Assembly: GCA_018340375.1 (NCBI GenBank)
Contig: JAFFJZ010000040.1
Coordinates: 1,674,001-1,738,000, forward strand
DNA from: Gonatopus flavifemur
Lineage: Eukaryota; Arthropoda; Insecta; Hymenoptera; Dryinidae
Length of the DNA: 64,000 bases
Direction of reading: 5' to 3'
A program made the position numbers and the translations under genes. Within the stretch, counting starts at the first letter, position 1; every line of letters begins with the position of its first letter. The notes beneath the pieces are model-generated. The model worked only from the letters and a program-made list of their open reading frames with translations, had not been told where the DNA came from and ran no database searches. This document shows positions 1 to 11,500 of the stretch, piece after piece.

Positions 1-134
1 TGCTTCCTACAAATGTTCAGAATGAAATTCGTCGTTCTTCTTTTGTAGAACTATTTGAATTATTCTTTTCTTCAGAACTGAAAGAAGTTATTGTTGATGC
101 TACTCGCGAAAATGGATATCATCTTACAGTTGTA

Positions 135-386
135 CACTGAAAAAAAAATTTATTCCAGTCAAATAAATATTTATTTGTCCTGTACCAAAGAAATATTTAT
201 TAGAATTAACAAAATATTCTTTGGGACCAAAATAATTTATTGGAATCAAACAAACGAATAAAACCATCTATTTAATTCAAATAAATTATTTTGTTCCCGA
301 AGAATATTTTGTTAATTCTAATAAATATTTCTTTGGTACAGGACAAATAAATATTTATTTGACTGGAATAAATTTTTTTTTCAGTG
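135..386. mobile_element. MITE with CACTGA ends and TA duplication
   Basis: A 252-bp fold-back element begins CACTGAAAAAAAAATTTATT and ends with the inverse, ...TTTTTTTTCAGTG. It is flanked by TA on both sides (133-134, 387-388). The two halves pair over about 100 bp. It interrupts the piggyBac relic, so it is younger than that copy. TA duplication suggests mobilisation by a Tc1/mariner/pogo-type transposase (inference). Confidence 0.8.
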
Positions 387-909
387 TAGAGCTAGATATT
401 TTTGTTGGGATAATAATTAAATCTATGTTCAATGGCAGAAAATCCCAAAATAATTATTGGTCTACACATCCACTCCTATGTTGTGAACCCGTAGCTGCTG
501 CTATGTCGAGAAATAAATATTTGACTATCAAATCAAAAATCAAAATGTCCAAGCATGATGATGCTAATCCAAATGATAGAGCTTGGGGTGTTCGAAAGCC
601 ATTACAGATTTTCAGAAAAAATTTACGGAGGTTTGGTTATTTTCCAACAGCTCTATCTATCGATGGAATGATGATCAAGTTCTACGGTCGAACGATTTCG
701 AAGCAGTACATACAAAATAAACCTGACCGTTTCGGGATCAAAATGTGGGCTTAATGTACGGCGAATAGATTCTTTTTGGACTGCGATATCTACTGTGGAA
801 AAAGAACGAATATTTATGCTTCAAACGCGAAACCAAAACTTGGTCAGTGCGCTTTAGGTAATCGAGTAGTTCTTTAGATGGTTCAAAATTTGCTTTTGAC
901 AATTACGCC

Positions 910-1165
910 CAGGGTACCCAAGGCACAATAGGAACTTGAAATGCGAATTACAGCGCCACCAGGGATATCCCCGCGAACTAACGTTCACGCATACAACCAT
1001 AATTATCTATATGTCCACACTAATGATGTGTGGGTGAATCATGATTGATATTAGTGTGTGTACATATGAAGCTTATGATTGTATGCATGAACGTTAATTC
1101 GTGGGGATATCCCTGGTGGCGCTGTAATTCGCATTTCAAGTTCCTATTGTGCCTTGGGTACCCTG
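910..1165. mobile_element. hAT-type MITE with 8-bp duplication
   Basis: Inverted termini CAGGGTACCCAAGGC / GCCTTGGGTACCCTG flank a 256-bp non-coding fold-back. An exact 8-bp target duplication ATTACGCC lies at 902-909 and 1166-1173. CAGGG ends plus an 8-bp duplication are diagnostic of the hAT superfamily. It is inserted inside the piggyBac relic. Confidence 0.85.
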
Positions 1166-1530
1166 ATTACGCCAAGAAAACTGAATCAATACCATCTTAC
1201 ATTTGATAACTTCTTTACTTCCCCAGATTTATTGGTACACTTGAAAAATATAGGATGACGAGCTACAGGAACTGTGAGATCAAATCGAGTTGAAACAGAG
1301 AATGAAATTGATAAAAAATCTCAAAGAGGAATTTTAGTTTCGAAATATGATCGAAACAGTGGTTTGAATCACATAACTGTTATGGACTCGAAATCCGTTC
1401 CGATTCTCTCAACTATTGCTGGGATAAGACCTTTCGGAACTATGAAACGATATTCAAAGGAGCAAAAAAATGAAGTAACCTTACCGTTTCCTAGAGCATC
1501 GGTTCTGATTGAGAAACTGGGTTTCGTTCA

Positions 1531-2229
1531 TCTGTTTTTGTATATGGTCTTCACGCTTCTTGTCCCTACGTTTCCTTCAGCCCTATCCGACTCTCCCACT
1601 CTCAGTGTTTTTTACTGTCACCAATGGAACTAATCCGTGATGTGGTGCTACTTATCCTTGTAGGAAGCACAAAATATACCTGTTGATTGAAGATGTGAAT
1701 TTACAATATGTCAATTTTTGGGAAATTTGAATTACACACATAATTAAATTCGATTTAGTTTTGTGGATTAATGCAATTTTTAAGAAAACCGAAGAATAAG
1801 TGATGAGTGAGTTATGTACTGATTCTAAAACAAACGTCCACAACCACTATCGAAATTGAACTTGAAAAGGAAGAAAATGATATCCTCATCAATTTAAAAA
1901 TTGTTGCGATGAAGGTATAGATTTCTCCACTTAATTGTGACTTACTATTATGATACGTATTAAATTTATCATTATTGTACGATGAATATTATAGCTGTTT
2001 TCGTTACATCCAAATAACAATGACAATTTAAGACATAACTCTGGAATATAAATAGTAAAGTCGGGAAGAATAAACAGTTTTTCAAATTGGAATCAACATT
2101 TATTTTCAAATCGTGCGATTGTATTGATGTAACAATATCTTTACTTACTTTGAATGAGTAATTACAAATGATTTCATATTCAAAATTAAAACAATAACAA
2201 ACATTTTCCTCTCTTTGTATATATATAAA
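1531..2229. other. No gene seen
   Basis: AT-rich sequence between the piggyBac relic and the next transposase relic. I see no open frame with family features, no RNA gene and no clear inverted repeat. Confidence 0.5.
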
Positions 2230-3338
2230 TATATTCTTGGTTATGTTTTATACAATTCTGAAAGTTTTTCTTATGTTGGTTTTCTTTCAAATTATTGGTA
2301 TCACAAATGTTTGCGTGCTGAAACATATGCATTCTAATGAAAGTGTGCACAATTGTTGATATCATATCAACTTTATGCTCTTCGCAAGGAAATTTTAGAA
2401 TGTTTCGAGAACAAATATCTGTAATTATGTCCTCAGCAAGAAATTTCGAATTCGCATTTTGACAGAATATTTCTTCTCAATATTCAATCAGATCTTAAAA
2501 ACCTTTAGTGGGATGATTAAATATAGATACTTTTGAATCAATTAAAGTTCTCAATATGTTAGGAACATGGACTTCTGATTCTGGGATTTTCAAAGCATCA
2601 CAACATTTCAAACATTCTGTTGACTTCAATATACGACTGCATATATACTCAGTTGTAAAGTAAGACAAACAATGTTTCATATCTGGAATGTCCGGTAACA
2701 GTGCCGTCTTTGAGCATAGGCGAGGTAGGCTCGGGCCTAGGGCCCCAGGCTGATACGGGCCCCCAACTCTTTGGACTACCATTTTTTTTTTAATTTTACA
2801 AAAAAAGGAATTCTTTGAAAGGTAAAATAATAAAAGAAGTAAAAAATGATACGAATTTTTTCTATTCACAAATAATTTTATTTCTTACTTTTTTTAAGAG
2901 AAAAGTCAGTTATCACTGCTTCAACATCAATACAATCCAGTACATTAGATTCAATAAACATTAATGACAAACTATTTAATCTCTGTTCTGTCATTGTACT
3001 GCGAAGGTCATTCAATAAAAATTTCCGAAAAAGAAATTTATATATATATATAAGCAAAAAGATTTCGTTACATGGGCCCCCAAGCATTTCGGGCCTAGGC
3101 CCCCTTGACTATCAAAGACGGCCCTGTCCGGTAAACCATAATCGTAATCATGATCACACAAAAAGTTTTCAATTTGCCAATACTCTGCCTTAACTATTGC
3201 ATGGATTTGATTTCTTAAGACTTCCTTGCTGTTAAGCTTCTTGCACTTATTATAAATTTCTCTAATATTATCAAGTTTTAAAAGTGGTTTGGCACTAGTA
3301 TCAGTTCCTTGGCAATTCCCGAATCGTGGAGGTTTCAA
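2230..3338 (-). pseudogene. THAP9/P-element-like transposase fragment
   Basis: On the minus strand, 3338-3135 reads into SKEVLRNQIHAIVKAEYW and ends CDHDYDYGLPD. After a hAT insertion (2699-3126) the frame resumes with DMKHCLSYFTTEYICSRIL and ECLKCCDALKIPESEVHVP. A further segment to about 2230 (HKVDMISTIVHTFIRMHMF) continues the same protein after stops. The YICSRIL...CLKCC pattern resembles the C-terminal part of P-element/THAP9-like transposases (YxAGYxxRK...CxxC). N-terminal THAP and catalytic parts are not visible. Dead because of the insertion and stop codons. The family call is tentative. Confidence 0.5.
2699..3126 (-). mobile_element. Internally deleted hAT element with transposase C-terminus
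   Basis: Ends CAGTGCCGTCTTTGA / TCAAAGACGGCCCTG, 428 bp, flanked by an exact 8-bp duplication TCCGGTAA (2691-2698, 3127-3134). Inside, minus strand 3087-2878 encodes LRSTMTEQRLNSLSLMFIES and then AVITDFSLKKSKK, the typical hAT C-terminal dimerisation segment of ZMYM-like hATs. The N-terminal and catalytic parts are deleted, so it is non-autonomous. Confidence 0.85.
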
Positions 3339-3499
3339 TACATGGAATAGGGAAAGGAGTCGATAAATCTGGAGGAACTTTAGGTGTACTTAGGTGGTCG
3401 TTGCTACCTCCTGCTTCTCTCACCGAACCAAAAAACCGCTAAATGGAGTGATAAAAGAAAACGATAAATTTTCGAGGTAATTCATAAATGTTTTTTCAA

Positions 3500-3910
3500 C
3501 ATGATTCTTCCCTACGAAAAATTCACATAAAAAACATGAAAATCTTATCCGTTTACTATGCGTTCTTTTCATCGTAACAATAATGGTAATTTACAATAAA
3601 CACTAACGAAGATGTTCGGAATTACGGATATCTGCAATCAAATTCGTATCAAAACGATAAATTGTGCATAGAATCTAATGAAAGCAATCTCATTCGCACT
3701 CAATGTAAATCGTGAGAATAATTAAGAAGATACAAATGAATTAGAATAAATACGGATAAAAACTGTTTTTGTTAGATTCTGTACGTAATTGATGGTTTCG
3801 ATACGTATTTGATTGCAAATATTCGTAATTCCAAACGTATTTGTTGTAAATTACGATGAAAAGAATGCATAGTGAACGGATAAGATTTTGAAGCGTTATT
3901 TGATGTGGGT
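3500..3910. mobile_element. Fold-back MITE truncating a mariner
   Basis: Arms about 3543-3670 and 3778-3897 are imperfect inverted copies (shared landmarks TTATCCGTT, CTTTTCATCGTAA, TGCAATCAAAT). The mariner reading frame stops resembling mariner exactly where this repeat begins, near 3905. No clear target duplication found. Confidence 0.6.
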
Positions 3911-4695
3911 TTTTTGCAGAGATTCTTGACCGGCTCACCTACATGAGGCCGCGCGTTGTCATGGAATAGTTTTACTGGACGTTTTCCTTTGCCAGAAAAT
4001 GGACGTTTCTTCTCAATTTCTTGATTCACTTGCATCAATTGATGACAATAGCGATCGGCAAAAACTGTTTGACCAGGTTTGAGAAGTTCATAATACAGTA
4101 CGCCTTTCATATCCCACCATATGCACAGCATGACTCTGTTACAATGAACATTACGCTTTCGCGTGGATGTTGTCCCCTCACCGAGGGCAACCCGATGATA
4201 TTTGCGTTTCAGATTATCCAAATTAATCCACTTTTCATCACCGCTCACAATTTTCCACAACAAAGACTTCCTATGTTGCTTGTTGTAAAGACTCACACAA
4301 ATGTTAAGACGACTGTTTTTATTTTCTTGAGTCAAAAAGTGTGGTACCCACTTTGTTCCTTTCCGAATCTTACCCATTGCTTTTAAAAGATATGAAACAG
4401 TTTGTTGAGTTACTCCAAGCTGTTCCGAAAATTGTTTCTCCGTCCGACAAGAGTTTTTATCCAGCAACGCTTGCAGTTCCTGATCATCCACCATTACAGG
4501 AGACCCGGTGCGTCCACGGTCACTAACGTTGAAATCACCCTTTTTGAATCGCTTATACCAATACTCACATGTACTTTCAGATACAATGTTGTCTCCAAGA
4601 ACAGAACATATCGATTCACACGCTTTCCTAACACTTTTTCCTTGATTGAATTCATAGCGAATGCAGTGTCTAATAAATAGCTTATCGGTCTGCAT
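3905..4695 (-). pseudogene. Mariner transposase, 3' truncated
   Basis: Open from ATG at 4695 (minus). It has an N-terminal helix-turn-helix half with SVRKACESICSVLGD and a second HTH with GVTQQTVSYLLKAMGK. Catalytic Asp 1 lies in SGDEKWI and Asp 2 in FHDNARPHV. The expected third Asp block (YSPDxxPSD) is missing because a fold-back repeat replaces the sequence after VKNL. The frame stays open to 3772 but the last ~45 residues are not transposase. Similar to the mauritiana-type mariners (LCIWWDMKGVLYYELL). Inactive by truncation. Confidence 0.85.
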
Positions 4696-4858
4696 GTTTA
4701 ATTCACAGAATTTTTAGGTTGTGTTGATGACTCCTTTACGTTTCGATACTGTAACGTTTAAGCATGCCTTATAGGTTGCTCCGAATTAATGATGAGAGAC
4801 AATTTAATAACGAGAATATTTATTACGAATAAATATCTATTAGAGTAATACGTCGCGA

Positions 4859-5185
4859 TGTTGAGATACTAAGATATATAATTGACACATTCAAATTTCG
4901 CGCACGTGAAGTGTGTTACTTATTCGATGATTTAAGAACGGCCTTTCGCCTATATTGCGTGATAAGGATGCGCGTATTAATTATTGTAAAAGGGAACGGA
5001 TAGTTTTCCGTCTCTCGCGGTTATACTTCCATATTGTATCGAAGCACGTGATGTACACTGTTCCTTCCGAGATTATCCTTTTTGATTCTTGTGTAAACCT
5101 TTTATATTATTATTGGAATTATATATAGAGTTATACCTAAAATGTTTGCTTCCTTATTCCCAGAAAAATAACTTGTCCTTCGACA
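4859..5185 (+). repeat. Left LTR of Copia element
   Basis: Starts TGTTGAGATACTAAG, ends CTTCGACA. It contains the uninterrupted sequence AATTATATATAGAGTT, the pre-insertion version of the site hit in the right LTR. Confidence 0.93.
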
Positions 5186-5204
5186 GGTTATGGACCCAGG
5201 AGCC
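5186..5204 (+). other. Primer binding site
   Basis: GGTTATGGACCCAGGAGCC directly abuts the left LTR. It resembles the initiator tRNA-Met internal fragment (GGTTATGGGCCCAG) used by Copia elements. Confidence 0.75.
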
Positions 5205-5289
5205 TAGTAAAATTGTAATAGAACACGTGCGTAAAATCAAAGTAAAAGTGATTTCTATTTGAAGGAGTGTAAAATCTAATCAAGTAAAA

Positions 5290-6218
5290 ATGGAGAACGA
5301 AGCCGGCGAAGAACTCATCATTCAGATAGAAAAACTGAAAAATAGTGAAAATTTCTTGATTTGGAAATTTCAAATACTCATATGGTCTAAATCTCAAGAT
5401 TTATTTGAGATAGTGAACGGAAATAAGAAATTTGCAGCATGTGAAACGGAATTATCGAAAAAGGAATGGTCGAACAAGGATGCTCGCGCGCAGAAGATTA
5501 TCATTACGTCGATTGAAAGACAACCAATGTCTCACTTATTAACATGCAGCACGTCTCATGAAATGTATACCACAATTTGCACAATATATGAGAGAAACAC
5601 CGAACAGAAATGTGAGTTGCTTCAAGATTTTTTAACTACAAATATCAAAAAGATGTAGATATTGCGCCTCAAATTAGTATTCTACAAAATATAGCGTATC
5701 GATTGAAAGAATTGAAAAAAGAAACAGACGATATAATGATAATTTCGAAAATTTTAAGCATCTTACCAGATACGTTTAGACATTTTGCAAGCGCATGGGA
5801 ATCCACAAGTGATGATGAAAAAACTTTAACGCATTTAATCGCAAGATTGATAGCTGAAGAAAACAGATCGAAATCATCTGATGAAAATGAAAACGTAGCT
5901 TTTAAATCTGTACATAGAAGAAATAATTTTCCATCTAAGTTAGGAATGAATAAACCACTTTTTCAACAAAGTAAAATAAAATGCTTCAAATGCAATGGAA
6001 CTGGCCATATAGCAAAATATTGCAACAAAAAATTTACAAATACATCTGACACGAAATGTAAAATTTGCAAGGAAACTAATCATAACGAGGACTGTTTTTT
6101 AGAAGAAATAATTCCAATCAACAAATTCGAGGAGATGAAGAAATCTCCTTTTATGCATCAAATAATAGCAATAATAATAGCACATATGCGTCAAATGTAT
6201 CTAGCGTTTGGTTACTAG
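5290..6218 (+). pseudogene. Copia gag (with zinc knuckle)
   Basis: ATG at 5290 opens a UBN2-type gag (IEKLKNSENFLIWKFQILI, close to the Copia gag start). The frame shifts in an A-run near 5650; the continuation (RLKELKKETDD, then SILPDTFRHFASAWEST) runs to 6218. It carries a CCHC zinc knuckle CFKCNGTGHIAKYC and a second Cys/His cluster CKICKETNHNEDC. A further shift around 6155-6170 separates gag from the protease/pol frame. The packaging function is therefore broken. Confidence 0.88.
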
Positions 6219-9166
6219 ATTCAGGATCTTCGTCACACATGACGCATGAAATAAATCTATTCACGGAAATTAATTGGAAAGATTCGGAGATACAAGTGGC
6301 CAAAAAGACTGAATCCATGACAGCTAAGGGCGTAGGTATCGTAGAATTAGAAAATTGTATTCTAAAAAACGTTTTATATGTTCCAGAGCTCACTACGAAT
6401 TTGATTTCGGTCAAAGCAATTACGGAAAATAATGGTCAAGTATTTTTTTCAAAGAATAAAGCTGAAATACATATAGATGGAGAAATACTGACAGCAGAAT
6501 GTAATGACCAGAGACTTTGGCAAATCGAATTCATTGGAAAATTGCAAGAAACAGTTTGCGTTGCTGAAAACATTGAAAGTGCTCTTGATTGGCATTATAA
6601 GCTTGGACATACGGGACCGACTAGTATGAAAAAATTGATCAAAATAACAGAAAGAATGAAAATAACGGACGCAGAAATTGACACCTCGTTAAATAGCTGT
6701 GAAATATGTATGAAAGCTAAACAAACCAAATTGCCTTTCAACGAAGAGAGAAAGAGAGCCTCAAGACCTCTTGAAATCATTCATACGGACCTGTGTGGAC
6801 CAATAGAACCCAGCACTTGGGATAACAAACAATACTTCTTGAGTTTCCTAGATGATTATACTCATTTCACTATTATTTACCTTCTAAACGCTAAAAATGG
6901 AGTAGCAGCTACAACAAAAGAATATATTAATATGGTTGAAGGCAAATGGAATTTGAAAGTACATAAACTACGGTCAGATAATGGACGTGAATATCTCAAT
7001 GAAACCCTAAAAAAGTGGTGTAAGATTGAAGGTATACTTCTGGATACTACAATTTCGTACACTCCTCAACAAAACGGCCGATTCGGAAGGCTGAATAGGA
7101 CGATCATTGAAAAAACAAGAGCTCTTCTGTTGGGTTCAAATCTCAATAAAAACATGTGGGGAGAAGCAGCACGTACGGCAACGTATATACTGAAAGGGAG
7201 CCCTACAAATACATTGGAAGTAACTACAATAGAGAAATGGACGTCGAAACCACCAGAGCTGTCAAACTTGAGAATATTTGGTTGCACAGTGTATGCCAAG
7301 ACTCTTGGTTACCCGAAGAACTTGGATGACACAAGCAAAAAGTACATTTCCGTAGGATACGCGCCGAATGGTTTCAGACTTTTCGATACGATACGGAAAA
7401 GGATAATAATATCCAGAGATGTCCAATTTGTGACGCACAGTTTTTCTGAGAATGAGGTTAAAACGGATGAAAATAACCTAGACGAAACAGGTGATGAAAA
7501 GGAGGGAGGAAGATCCGCAGGAATTCAAGAAGAAAGTACTAGTGAAGAATATTTCACTGACGGAGTTACAGATGCAGAAGAAACGATGATAGAGAATCAA
7601 GAGGAACAACAACCTAGAAGAGAAAGAAGAGAAATAAAATTACCAAGTAAATATAAAGATTACGTTTTACTCACCTACGAAGAAGCTACGACTGGAGAAG
7701 AAAAATTAGAATGGCAGAAAGCTATTTGAGAGGAGAAAGACTCTTTGAAGAAAAATAATGTATGGAAGTTGGTAGATAAAAATAAAGCTGGAAATAAAAA
7801 GATATTGAGTAGCAGATGGATTTTCAAACAAAAAGACGACGGGAAATACAGGGGAAGATTAGTGATAAAACAATGTCAACAGAAGGAAGGGATCGACTTT
7901 CAAGAAACTTACAGCCCGGTAATAAACATGAGTTCCCTTAGAATGATGCTGGCTTTGGCAGCGAACAGAGGAGATAAGTTCGTCAAATTCGATGTGAAGA
8001 CCGCGTTCTTATATGGAGATTTGAACGAAAGTATATTCATGAAGATTCCGGAGGGATATGAAGAAAACGAAAATAACATTTGTAAACTCCAAAAGGCCAT
8101 GTACGGACTCAAACAAGCCTCACTTAGCTGGAACTAGTGTCTAACGGATCATCTACGACAACAAAATCTAAAACCTACTCAAGTGGAACCATGTGTATAC
8201 GTAAATGCCAAAAAATCTTTAATTTTGGCCATATACGTCGATGATGGGATAATTGTTGGGCGAAATTCCGATGAAATTGAAAAAATAAGACATGGTTTGA
8301 GTACACTTTTTCAAATAACTGTTTGTGCTAATGTTGATGTTCTTTTAGGTTTTCAATTCTCACATAATGAACACGATTTAGAGATGAAACAATCCAATTA
8401 CGCAAATAGGATCCTTCAAAGGTTTGGGATGGAAAATGCGAAGGCGACAACCACACCAATCATGCCAGTGGAAGGAAGTTCCAATGGTGGAAATGAAACA
8501 TATCCATACAGGGAATGTGGGGGAAGCATTCTGTATCTGGCGAATAAAACTCGTCCAGACATCTCTTATGCCGTGGGCTATACTAGTAGATTTTTGGATA
8601 CGTATAAAACTTACGATGTTGTTAATTTGAAGAGAATTTTGAGATATATCAAAGGAACTTCGGATCTAGGTATAAAGTATGAAAAATCGAAAAACGAAAG
8701 TTCAAATCATTTTATTTGTTATTCAGATTCTGACTATGCAGGCGACACTGTATCAAGAAAAAGCACAACTGGCTACGTAATTTTTTATATGGGTGGTCCC
8801 ATCAGTTGGTGCTCTAAAAGACAACCTATTGTTGCACTGTCTAGTACAGAATCGGAATTTATAGCCGCAGCAGATTGTTGTGAAGAAATGATATATTTGA
8901 AAAATTTATTAGAAGCTCTTACTTTTGAAAAAATCAAAATGACTTTGAATATAGATAATCAAAGCACGATACAAATAATTAAAAACGGGATAAGTAATAA
9001 AAGAAGCGAGCATATAGATGTGAGGTCCCATTTTTCACATGAAAAGTACAAAGAAGGTTTTTTTGATTTGAAATATTGTCCTACTGATGAACAGTTAGCG
9101 AATATTTTGACTAAGCCGCTAAATACTTACAAGTTCAATAAGTTGAGAGATTCTTTATTATGTTGA
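6171..9166 (+). pseudogene. Copia pol: protease, integrase, RT, RNase H
   Basis: One frame read from about 6171. The protease site is VWLLDSGSSSHM. The integrase zinc motif is H-x4-H (HYKLGH) with CEICMKAK. Integrase D residues lie in HTDLCGP and RSDNGREY. At the position of the catalytic Glu (normally NGxAERLNRT) the sequence reads NGRFGRLNRT, so Glu is replaced by Gly. The RT carries FVKFDVKTAFLYGDL and YVDD. RNase H carries ALSSTESEFIAAAD. In-frame stops occur at 7727-7729 (TGA) and 8135-8137 (TAG). Dead. Confidence 0.93.
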
Positions 9167-10053
9167 ATTCTTTTTGTATTTTTGAATGTTGTCAATTAGG
9201 AGAGTCTGTTGAGATACTAAGATATATAATTGACACATTCAAATTTCGCGCACATGAAGTGTGTTACTTATTCGATGATTTAAGAACGGCTTTTTGCCTA
9301 TATTGCGTGATAAGGATGCGCGTATTAATTATTGTAAAAGGGAACGAATAGTTTTTCGTCTCTCGCGGTTATACTTCCATATTGTATCGAAGCACGTGAT
9401 GTACACTGTTCCTTCCGAGATTATCCTTTTTGATTCTTGTGTAAATCTTTTATATTATCATTGAAATTATATACAGGGTGATCCATTTGAAGTGATATAG
9501 TCAAATATCTCGGAAACTAGTGGAGATGGAAAAAAATGTTCCAGATGAAAAGTTTAGGGTTCCAAGGGGGAAGTATAATGCTGACCTCGATAAAATCCCT
9601 CAGAGGTCATTTTGAAGGTCATTTAGGGGTCAAGATGGTTTTTTTGAACGGGACCTCCATTTTTTTATCATGGAATGGGAAAGCTGGTTTCAAACCCTTC
9701 ACGAAACACTGGTCATGGACCCCTTTCCGCCCATTGGGGTGCAAGGTACGGACCGTCGAAGTTATTGATGAACTACTCTTAGCGCTACCCAGGAACAACG
9801 ACGGGGACGTGGTAATTCTCTGTTTCCTCCGGAGTGCTTGATTATTGTGAGTCCCCTTGCCCTTGCCATTTTTGTATCCGTTCGAATGTGCATCCTAATC
9901 GACGGTATGTGGTATGGTCAATACTTCCAATGTTTCCAGCAACCTTTCAACAATTTTTGAGAGTCGATACTCATTTATAACCCTCATTGAATCAAATGGA
10001 ATAATTTATTCGATTCGAAACGCAATAATCGTAATAAATCGTACACATTACTG

Positions 10054-10223
10054 CCAACCATAATAAGCAGAGACTCGGTGTTCCCGTTCGTTTATGTTTA
10101 CGTTTTTTTTCCAATGACATTAACTCTGATCTGCATTGAAATCAGTCCCGATCTTCGGAGAAAAGCGATGAACAAGAATACATAAACAAACAGAAACACC
10201 GAATTTCTGTTTATTATGGTTGG
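10054..10223. repeat. Inverted repeat upstream of transposase
   Basis: CCAACCATAATAA (10054-10066) pairs with TTATTATGGTTGG (10211-10223), and inside them CGGTGTT...GTTTATGT pairs with ACATAAACAAACAGAAACACCG split over two blocks. It could be a nested fold-back or a regulatory hairpin. Confidence 0.5.
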
Positions 10224-10357
10224 TTATGTGGATGATTACGGAAATACGTGATCATTTAAACACTGGTTCTAAACTGAGACCATCACAATCGTTCTTCTCC
10301 TTCGCATATTCAATCATCTATATTTATCAATTCATTCCATTCGATTCAATCGAAGAA

Positions 10358-11408
10358 ATGAATCACTATCCACCCTCTGAAATTATTGATATGATGCTTG
10401 TGCTTGGCTCAAGTCACAATAATTACAACGAAGTCGCAAGAGTTTGCCGGGATCGGTATCCCGTTCGCCCCATCGCACACCCCACGACCATCCATCGACC
10501 CGAATTGAGGGCACGACGAGGAGTATTGCAGCGAGATCTAAGATATCGCCGGTACGATGAGAATGATATCCGTGCACTCACCATATTGGGACTTGGACCC
10601 TCATATTAGTAGCAGATCGTTGGCACGAATAACTGGTATACCCCAGACTACTGTGTTGAGAATCTTGAAGCATGTCAAATATCGACCATACCACATTACG
10701 TTAACTCAAGCTCTCACTCCACACGATATGAGACTTCGAATTAGATTCTGCAACTGGGCACGAGCAAGGCTGGTTGACGATCCTCAATTCTTCGACTATG
10801 TAATGTTCTCCGACGAAGCATCTTTTCAGAGCATTGGGCATTTGAATAGACACAACTCTCATCACTGGTCAGATGTTAATCCGCATTGGTATCGGGCAAT
10901 CGACAACCAACATCGTTGAAGCGTAAATGTGTGGTGCGGGATCGTCAATGGCTATTTAGTCGGTCCACATTCTTTCAACGGCACTTTGAACGGCCCCATG
11001 TTTCTGGAATTCATGGCGGATAATTTACCAGGCTTGTTTGAGGATCTGGATTTACAAACAAGGCAGAGGATGTGGGTCCAGCTAGATGGAGCGCCACCCC
11101 ATTACACATTGATCGTGAGAAAATACCTTGATCATCATTTCCCGGGGAGGTGGATTGGACGAGGTGGGCTGGTTGCGTGGCCTCCACGCTCACCCGACTT
11201 GACATCTCCCGACTTTTTCTTGTGGGGATTTCTGAAAGACGAAGTATTCAAGGCCCAACCAACAACGAGGGAGGACATGATCGATCGCATCCGCACTGTT
11301 TGTGCCAACATACCGCGATCAGTGTTTCTGAAGACGGTTACAAATTTTCGGCGGAGACTGGGATTATGTATCCAGGCAGAGGGGGGTAATTTCGAGCAAT
11401 TATTGTAA
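10358..11408 (+). pseudogene. DD41D transposase, one frameshift and one stop
   Basis: From ATG 10358 (MNHYPPSEIIDMMLVLGSS) the frame runs to a 1-nt slip near 10585-10600 and then continues with DPHISSRSLARITGIPQTTV (helix-turn-helix) and YVMFSDEASF (catalytic Asp 1). A TGA at 10917-10919 replaces the usual Trp before SVNVWCGIV. It goes on with VQLDGAPPHY (Asp 2) and PPRSPDLTSPDFFLWG (Asp 3). I count 41 residues between the second and third Asp, the spacing of the DD41D group (rosa/Visitor type). Otherwise complete to the usual C-terminus at 11408. Confidence 0.85.
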
Positions 11409-11426
11409 CAGCATCAAGCACCCCTC

Positions 11427-11500
11427 ATGTGAGAGGCAAGGGGACTCACAATAATCAAGCACCCCACATGTGAGAGGCAAGGGGACTCACAATAATCAAG
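11427..11500. repeat. 41-bp direct duplication in right TIR
   Basis: ATGTGAGAGGCAAGGGGACT is repeated with period 41 (11427 and 11468). The second copy is inside the right TIR and the first lies just inward. Confidence 0.8.

Larger units (their letters stand above)
1..1530 (+). pseudogene. piggyBac-family transposase relic, broken by two MITEs
   Basis: Three collinear segments (about 1-134, 387-909 and 1166-1530) translate as pieces of a piggyBac (DDE_Tnp_1_7) transposase. The first contains FVELFELFFSSELKEVIV. The second contains TALSIDGMMIKFYGR and SKQYIQNKPDRFGIKMWA. The third contains TFDNFFTSPDLLVHLK, then after an in-frame TGA RATGTVRSNRVE, and later GTMKRYSKEQKNEVTLP, all standard landmarks of the family. 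The coding strand is interrupted at 135-386 and 910-1165 by MITEs and carries stops and frameshifts, so it is dead. The 5' end lies outside the window and the C-terminal cysteine-rich domain is not seen. The family call is from motif recognition; no alignment was run. Confidence 0.8.

Noticed and set aside
1..1669. TGCTTCCTACAA at 1-12 and its inverse at 1658-1669 as terminal repeats of the piggyBac relic
   Set aside because: Only 12 bp, no TTAA next to either, and the left copy sits inside coding sequence of the relic.
9160..9351. 63-codon ORF at the end of Copia
   Set aside because: It lies in the LTR and is a shadow frame.
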